NCBI RefSeq assembly: GCF_030316885.1
Contig: NZ_JASZYQ010000001.1
Span: forward strand, 1-64,000
Direction: 5' to 3'
DNA: 64,000 bases
Source of the DNA: Variovorax jilinensis
Lineage (GTDB): Bacteria > Pseudomonadota > Gammaproteobacteria > Burkholderiales > Burkholderiaceae_C
A program made the translations under genes and the position numbers. Every line of letters begins with the position of its first letter. Within the stretch, counting starts at the first letter, position 1. The notes under the pieces were generated by a model, which had not been told where the DNA came from, did not search any database, and was given only the letters and a program-made list of their open reading frames with translations. Shown here piece after piece: positions 60,530-64,000 of this stretch.

Positions 60530-61936
60530 CTACTTCGTCGCCCAGCCGCCGCCCAGCGTCTTGTACAGCGTGACCTGGTTCTGCAGCCGGGCCTGGCGCG
60601 TCTGCGCGGTGGCCAGCTGGGAGGTGAACAGCGAGCGCTGCGCGTCCAGCAGGTCGAGGCCGCTCGCAACGCCGCCGCGGTAACGCATGTCCGACAGCTG
60701 GAAGCGCACTTCCTCGGCCTTCGACTGCGCCACCAGCGCGCGCAGCTGCTCGTCGTAGGTGGCACGGCCGGCGAGTGCGTCGGCGACCTCGCGGAAGGCC
60801 GACTGGATCGACTTCTCGTACTGCGCCACGGCGATCTTCTGCCCGGCGCGTGCCGAGTCGAGGTTGGCCTGGTTGGCGCCCGCGTTGAAGATCGGCAGCG
60901 TGATCTGCGGCGCGAAGGACCAGGCCTTGGTGCCGCTGTCGAACAGCCCCGAGAACTCGCTGCTCGCGGTGCCGACCGAGCCGGTCAGCGTCACGCGCGG
61001 GAAGAAGGCCGCACGCGCGGCGCCGATGTTGGCGTTGGCGGCGATCAGCTGCTGCTCGGCCGCGCGGATGTCCGGCCGCTCGGCGATCAGGTCCGAGCTC
61101 AGGCCGGCCGGCAGCTCGGGCATCGGCGCCAGCGTCTGCAGGCCCTTGATGCTGCCCGCGGTGGCCGAGGCCGGCACCGGCGCGCCGATCAGCAGCGCCA
61201 GCGCGTTCTCGTCCTGCATGCGGATGCGCTGCTGCTGCGCATAGGTGGCGCGCGCGGTCTCGGCCTGTGCCTCGGCGAAGCGGTAGTCGATCTCGGACGA
61301 CACGCCGTTGTCGAAGCGCAGCTTGGTGAGCTTGAGCGAGTCGTCGCGAGTGACCATGGTCTGGCGCGTGATCTCGAGCGCCTCGTCGTCGCCGAGCAGC
61401 GCCAGCCAGCCGTTGGCCACGGCCGCGATCAGGCTGATCTGGGTCGCCTTGCGGGCTTCCTCGGTCGCCAGGTACTGGGCCAGCGCCGATTCCTTCAGGC
61501 TCGCGACGCGGCCGAAGAAGTCGAGCTCCCAGGCGGTCACGCCGAGCCCCACCGAATAGGTCGACGACACGCCGTTGCCGAGCAGCGACGGCCGCTGGCG
61601 CGTGCCGCCAGCGCTCGCGTCGACGGCCGGGAACAGCGCCGCGCGCGTGATCTGGAACTGCGCGCGCGCCTGCTCGATGTTGAGGATCGCGACCTGCAGG
61701 TCGCGGTTGTTGGCGAGCGCGGTCTCGATCAGGCCGATCAGGCGCGGATCGGTGAAGTAGTCCTGCCAGGCCACGGTCGCGGCCGGCGGCAGGCCCTTGT
61801 CGGGCGCCGCCGCGGCGTTCGGGAAGGTGGCCGGCACCGGTGCCGCGGGCCGTTCGTAGGTCGGGATCAGCGAGCAGCCCGCCAGCATCAGGGCGGCGGC
61901 GCCCGCCAGCGCCGTGGTGATGAATCGCTTAGTCAT
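60530..61936 (-). CDS. RND efflux outer-membrane lipoprotein (NodT/OprM family)
   Basis: 468 residues with lipobox LMLAGCSLIPTYERP (Cys21). Two repeated TolC-type halves: PRLIGLIETALANNRDLQVA and AELDFFGRVASLK-like segment WELDFFGRVASLKESALAQY; RPDIRAAEQQLIAANANIGA is the family signature. It forms the trimeric exit duct. It overlaps the RND pump gene by 8 bases. Confidence 0.94.
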   Translation of the reverse strand: MTKRFITTALAGAAALMLAGCSLIPTYERPAAPVPATFPNAAAAPDKGLPPAATVAWQDYFTDPRLIGLIETALANNRDLQVAILNIEQARAQFQITRAALFPAVDASAGGTRQRPSLLGNGVSSTYSVGLGVTAWELDFFGRVASLKESALAQYLATEEARKATQISLIAAVANGWLALLGDDEALEITRQTMVTRDDSLKLTKLRFDNGVSSEIDYRFAEAQAETARATYAQQQRIRMQDENALALLIGAPVPASATAGSIKGLQTLAPMPELPAGLSSDLIAERPDIRAAEQQLIAANANIGAARAAFFPRVTLTGSVGTASSEFSGLFDSGTKAWSFAPQITLPIFNAGANQANLDSARAGQKIAVAQYEKSIQSAFREVADALAGRATYDEQLRALVAQSKAEEVRFQLSDMRYRGGVASGLDLLDAQRSLFTSQLATAQTRQARLQNQVTLYKTLGGGWATK

Positions 61937-64000
61937 GCTTGTCTTCCTCGATGCCCGCGGCCTGCGCGTGGCGCTTGTCGGCTTCGCGCTGGCGCGCGCT
62001 GCCCTTGAACATGCCGCGGACCACGACGAAGAACACCGGCACGAAGAACACCGCCAGCGCGGTACCCGTCACCATGCCGCCGAGCACGCCGGTGCCGATC
62101 GCGCGCTGGCTCGCCGAGCCGGCACCCGAGGCCAGCACCAGCGGCAGCACGCCGAGGCCGAAGGCCAGCGAAGTCATCACGATCGGGCGGAACCGCAGGT
62201 GGGCGGCGGCGAGCGCCGATTCGACGATTCCCTTGCCCTGGGCCTGCAGGTCCTTCGCGAACTCGATGATCAGGATCGCGTTCTTCGCCGACAGCCCGAT
62301 GATCGTGATCAGTCCGACCTGGAAGTAGACGTCGTTCGAGTAGGCGCGGAACAGGGTCGCGAGCAGCACGCCGAGCACGCCCAGCGGTACCACCAGGATC
62401 ACCGCGAGCGGGATCGACCAGCTCTCGTAGAGCGCGGCCAGGCACAGGAACACCGCCAGGATCGCGAAGCAATAGAGCACGATCGCCTGCGAACCCGCGA
62501 GCTTTTCCTCGCGCGACTGGCCGGTCCATTCGTAGCCGAAGCCGGCCGGGAGCTGCGAAGCGAGCTTCTCCATCTCGGCCATCGCGGCGCCGGTGCTGTA
62601 GCCCGGCGCCGCGTCGGCGCTGATGCGCATCGCGGGGTAGCCGTTGTAGCGCACGGTCTGCGTCGCGCCCGTGACCCAGCGCGTGGTCGCGAAGGTGCCG
62701 AGCGGAACCGGCTTGCCCTGCGCGTTCGCCGCGTTGAGCTTGAGCAGGTCCTCGGGCTGCATGCGTGCCGGCGCATCGGCCTGCACCACCACGCGCTGCA
62801 GGCGACCCTGGTTCGGGAAGTCGTTCACGTAGCTCGAGCCGAGCGCGGTCGACAGCGCCGCGTTGATGGCGTCGAAGGTGACGCCCAGCGCATTCGCCTT
62901 GTCGCGGTCGATGTCGATCTGCAGCTGCGGTGCGTCCTCGAGGCCGTCGGGGCGCACCGATGTCAGCACCTTGCTCTGCGAGGCCATGCCCAGCAGCTGG
63001 TTGCGCGCATTGACCAGCGCCTCGTGACCCTGGCCGGCACGGTCCTGCAGCCGGAAGGTCACGCCGCTGGCATTGCCCAGTTCGGGAATGGGCGGCGGGC
63101 TCAACGGGTAGATGAAGGCATCGCGCACGCCCGACAGCGCACCGAAGGCGCGGCCGGCGAGGGCGGCGGCGGATTCGCCTTCGCCCTTGCGCTTGTCCCA
63201 GTCCTTGAGCGTCACGAAGGCGAGGCCCGCGTTCTGCCCCTGGCCGGAGAAGCTGAAGCCCAGCACACCCACCATGCTCTGCACCTCGGGCTGCTTGAGG
63301 ATGAAGTCCTCGACCTGCTTCATGACGTCGAGCGTGCGCTCCTGGGTCGCGCCCGGCGGCAGCTGCACGTTGACGATGATGTTGCCCTGGTCCTCCTGCG
63401 GCAGGAAGGAGCTCGGCACGCGCAGGTAGGCAAACACCACCGCGGCGACGATCGCGACGTAGATGATGAGGTAGCGCGCCGCGCGGCGCAGGATGCGCGA
63501 CACCAGCGTCTCGTAGCCGCGCGCGGTGCGCGAGAAGCCGCGGTTGAACCAGCCGAAGAAGCCCTTCTTCTCATGGTGCGAGCCGGCCTCGATGGGCTTG
63601 AGCAGCGTGGCGCAAAGTGCCGGCGTGAGCGACAGCGCCATGAAGGCCGAGAAGCCGATCGAGGCCACCATCACGGCCGAGAACTGGCGGTAGATGTTGC
63701 CGGTGGAACCGGCGAAGAAGGCCAGCGGCACGAACACCGAGATCAGCACCACGGTCACGCCGATGATGGCGCCCGAGATCTGCTTCATGGCCTTGCGCGT
63801 GGCTTCCAGCGGTGGAAGCCCTTCCTCGCTCATGATGCGCTCGACGTTCTCGACCACCACGATCGCATCGTCCACCACGATGCCGATCACCAGCACCATG
63901 CCGAACATGGTCAGCACGTTGATCGAGAAGCCCAGGGCCAGCAGCACACCGAAGGTGCCCAGCAGGGCGATCGGCACCACGATGGTCGGGATGATCGTGT
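61929..64000 (-). CDS. RND multidrug efflux permease, N-terminus outside the window
   Basis: About 690 C-terminal residues are visible; the gene continues past the right edge, with roughly 350 residues and the adaptor gene expected there. The proton-relay aspartates are in VIGIVVDDAIVVVENVER, followed by TM segments FSAFMALSLTPALCATLL and AKNAILIIEFAKDLQAQGKG. HAE1/AcrB-type pumps export hydrophobic drugs and detergents from the periplasm with the outer-membrane lipoprotein encoded next. Confidence 0.95.
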   Translation of the reverse strand, partial: TIIPTIVVPIALLGTFGVLLALGFSINVLTMFGMVLVIGIVVDDAIVVVENVERIMSEEGLPPLEATRKAMKQISGAIIGVTVVLISVFVPLAFFAGSTGNIYRQFSAVMVASIGFSAFMALSLTPALCATLLKPIEAGSHHEKKGFFGWFNRGFSRTARGYETLVSRILRRAARYLIIYVAIVAAVVFAYLRVPSSFLPQEDQGNIIVNVQLPPGATQERTLDVMKQVEDFILKQPEVQSMVGVLGFSFSGQGQNAGLAFVTLKDWDKRKGEGESAAALAGRAFGALSGVRDAFIYPLSPPPIPELGNASGVTFRLQDRAGQGHEALVNARNQLLGMASQSKVLTSVRPDGLEDAPQLQIDIDRDKANALGVTFDAINAALSTALGSSYVNDFPNQGRLQRVVVQADAPARMQPEDLLKLNAANAQGKPVPLGTFATTRWVTGATQTVRYNGYPAMRISADAAPGYSTGAAMAEMEKLASQLPAGFGYEWTGQSREEKLAGSQAIVLYCFAILAVFLCLAALYESWSIPLAVILVVPLGVLGVLLATLFRAYSNDVYFQVGLITIIGLSAKNAILIIEFAKDLQAQGKGIVESALAAAHLRFRPIVMTSLAFGLGVLPLVLASGAGSASQRAIGTGVLGGMVTGTALAVFFVPVFFVVVRGMFKGSARQREADKRHAQAAGIEEDKHD

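Noticed and set aside
60430..60530. Possible tRNA or CRISPR-like repeat in the gap before the efflux genes (gctgctgct run)
   Set aside because: The run is a simple triplet repeat of about five units in a GC-rich gap; no cloverleaf, no regular spacers.

Overview
This is a high-G+C betaproteobacterial chromosome segment. Gene order, protein similarity and intergenic repeats point to Comamonadaceae, most likely Variovorax or a close relative; this is inferred from family knowledge, as no database search was possible. Nearly all the sequence is coding, with many ATGA/GTGA stop-start overlaps. I see no tRNA, rRNA, CRISPR array, insertion sequence or prophage.

Positions 1-8100 hold the end of tuf and the S10 ribosomal-protein operon. 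The operon is split. After rpsJ there is a strong terminator, then two unrelated translationally coupled genes (a secreted HExxH metallopeptidase-like lipoprotein and a small exported beta-rich protein), then a consensus-like promoter that restarts at rplC. The second block (rplC, rplD, rplW, rplB, rpsS, rplV, rpsC, rplP, rpmC, rpsQ) ends in its own terminator, so the spc operon does not follow.

Positions 8100-18400 hold a peroxiredoxin, an acetyltransferase, a divergent cytochrome b561/cytochrome c' pair, a TlpA-like thioredoxin, a phosphotransferase chain without sugar permease (EIIA-Man, HPr, EI), and an envelope-stress type cluster (CpxP-like lipoprotein, DUF4260 protein, response regulator, histidine kinase). 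Positions 17447-25662 hold an AraC regulator divergent from a branched-chain-amino-acid-type ABC transporter, followed by an aldehyde dehydrogenase and a medium-chain reductase. Two abutting 21-bp direct repeats lie between regulator and transporter and look like the AraC operator.

Positions 25679-32204 (minus strand) carry two transporters, an acyl-CoA ligase and the lipoate block (class IV aminotransferase, DUF493 protein, lipB, lipA). Positions 32380-39543 are the complete atp operon with an AtpI-like gene first and a terminator last. Positions 39737-45822 are a sugar-type uptake operon (ROK regulator, ABC ATPase, permease, binding protein, Gfo/Idh/MocA oxidoreductase).

Positions 45942-51932 encode the four-gene Lhr-core DNA-repair cluster (MBL-fold exonuclease, ATP-dependent DNA ligase, Lhr-like helicase, metallophosphoesterase), followed by a cyclic-nucleotide-binding protein and an S9 peptidase. 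The rest holds a LemA/TPM operon, several small enzymes, a membrane-anchored cytochrome c and the distal part of an RND efflux operon that runs off the right edge.

The least explained items are the metallopeptidase pair inside the S10 operon, three copies of a dispersed intergenic repeat, and several palindromic or direct-repeat operator candidates. The protein families themselves are mostly well known.
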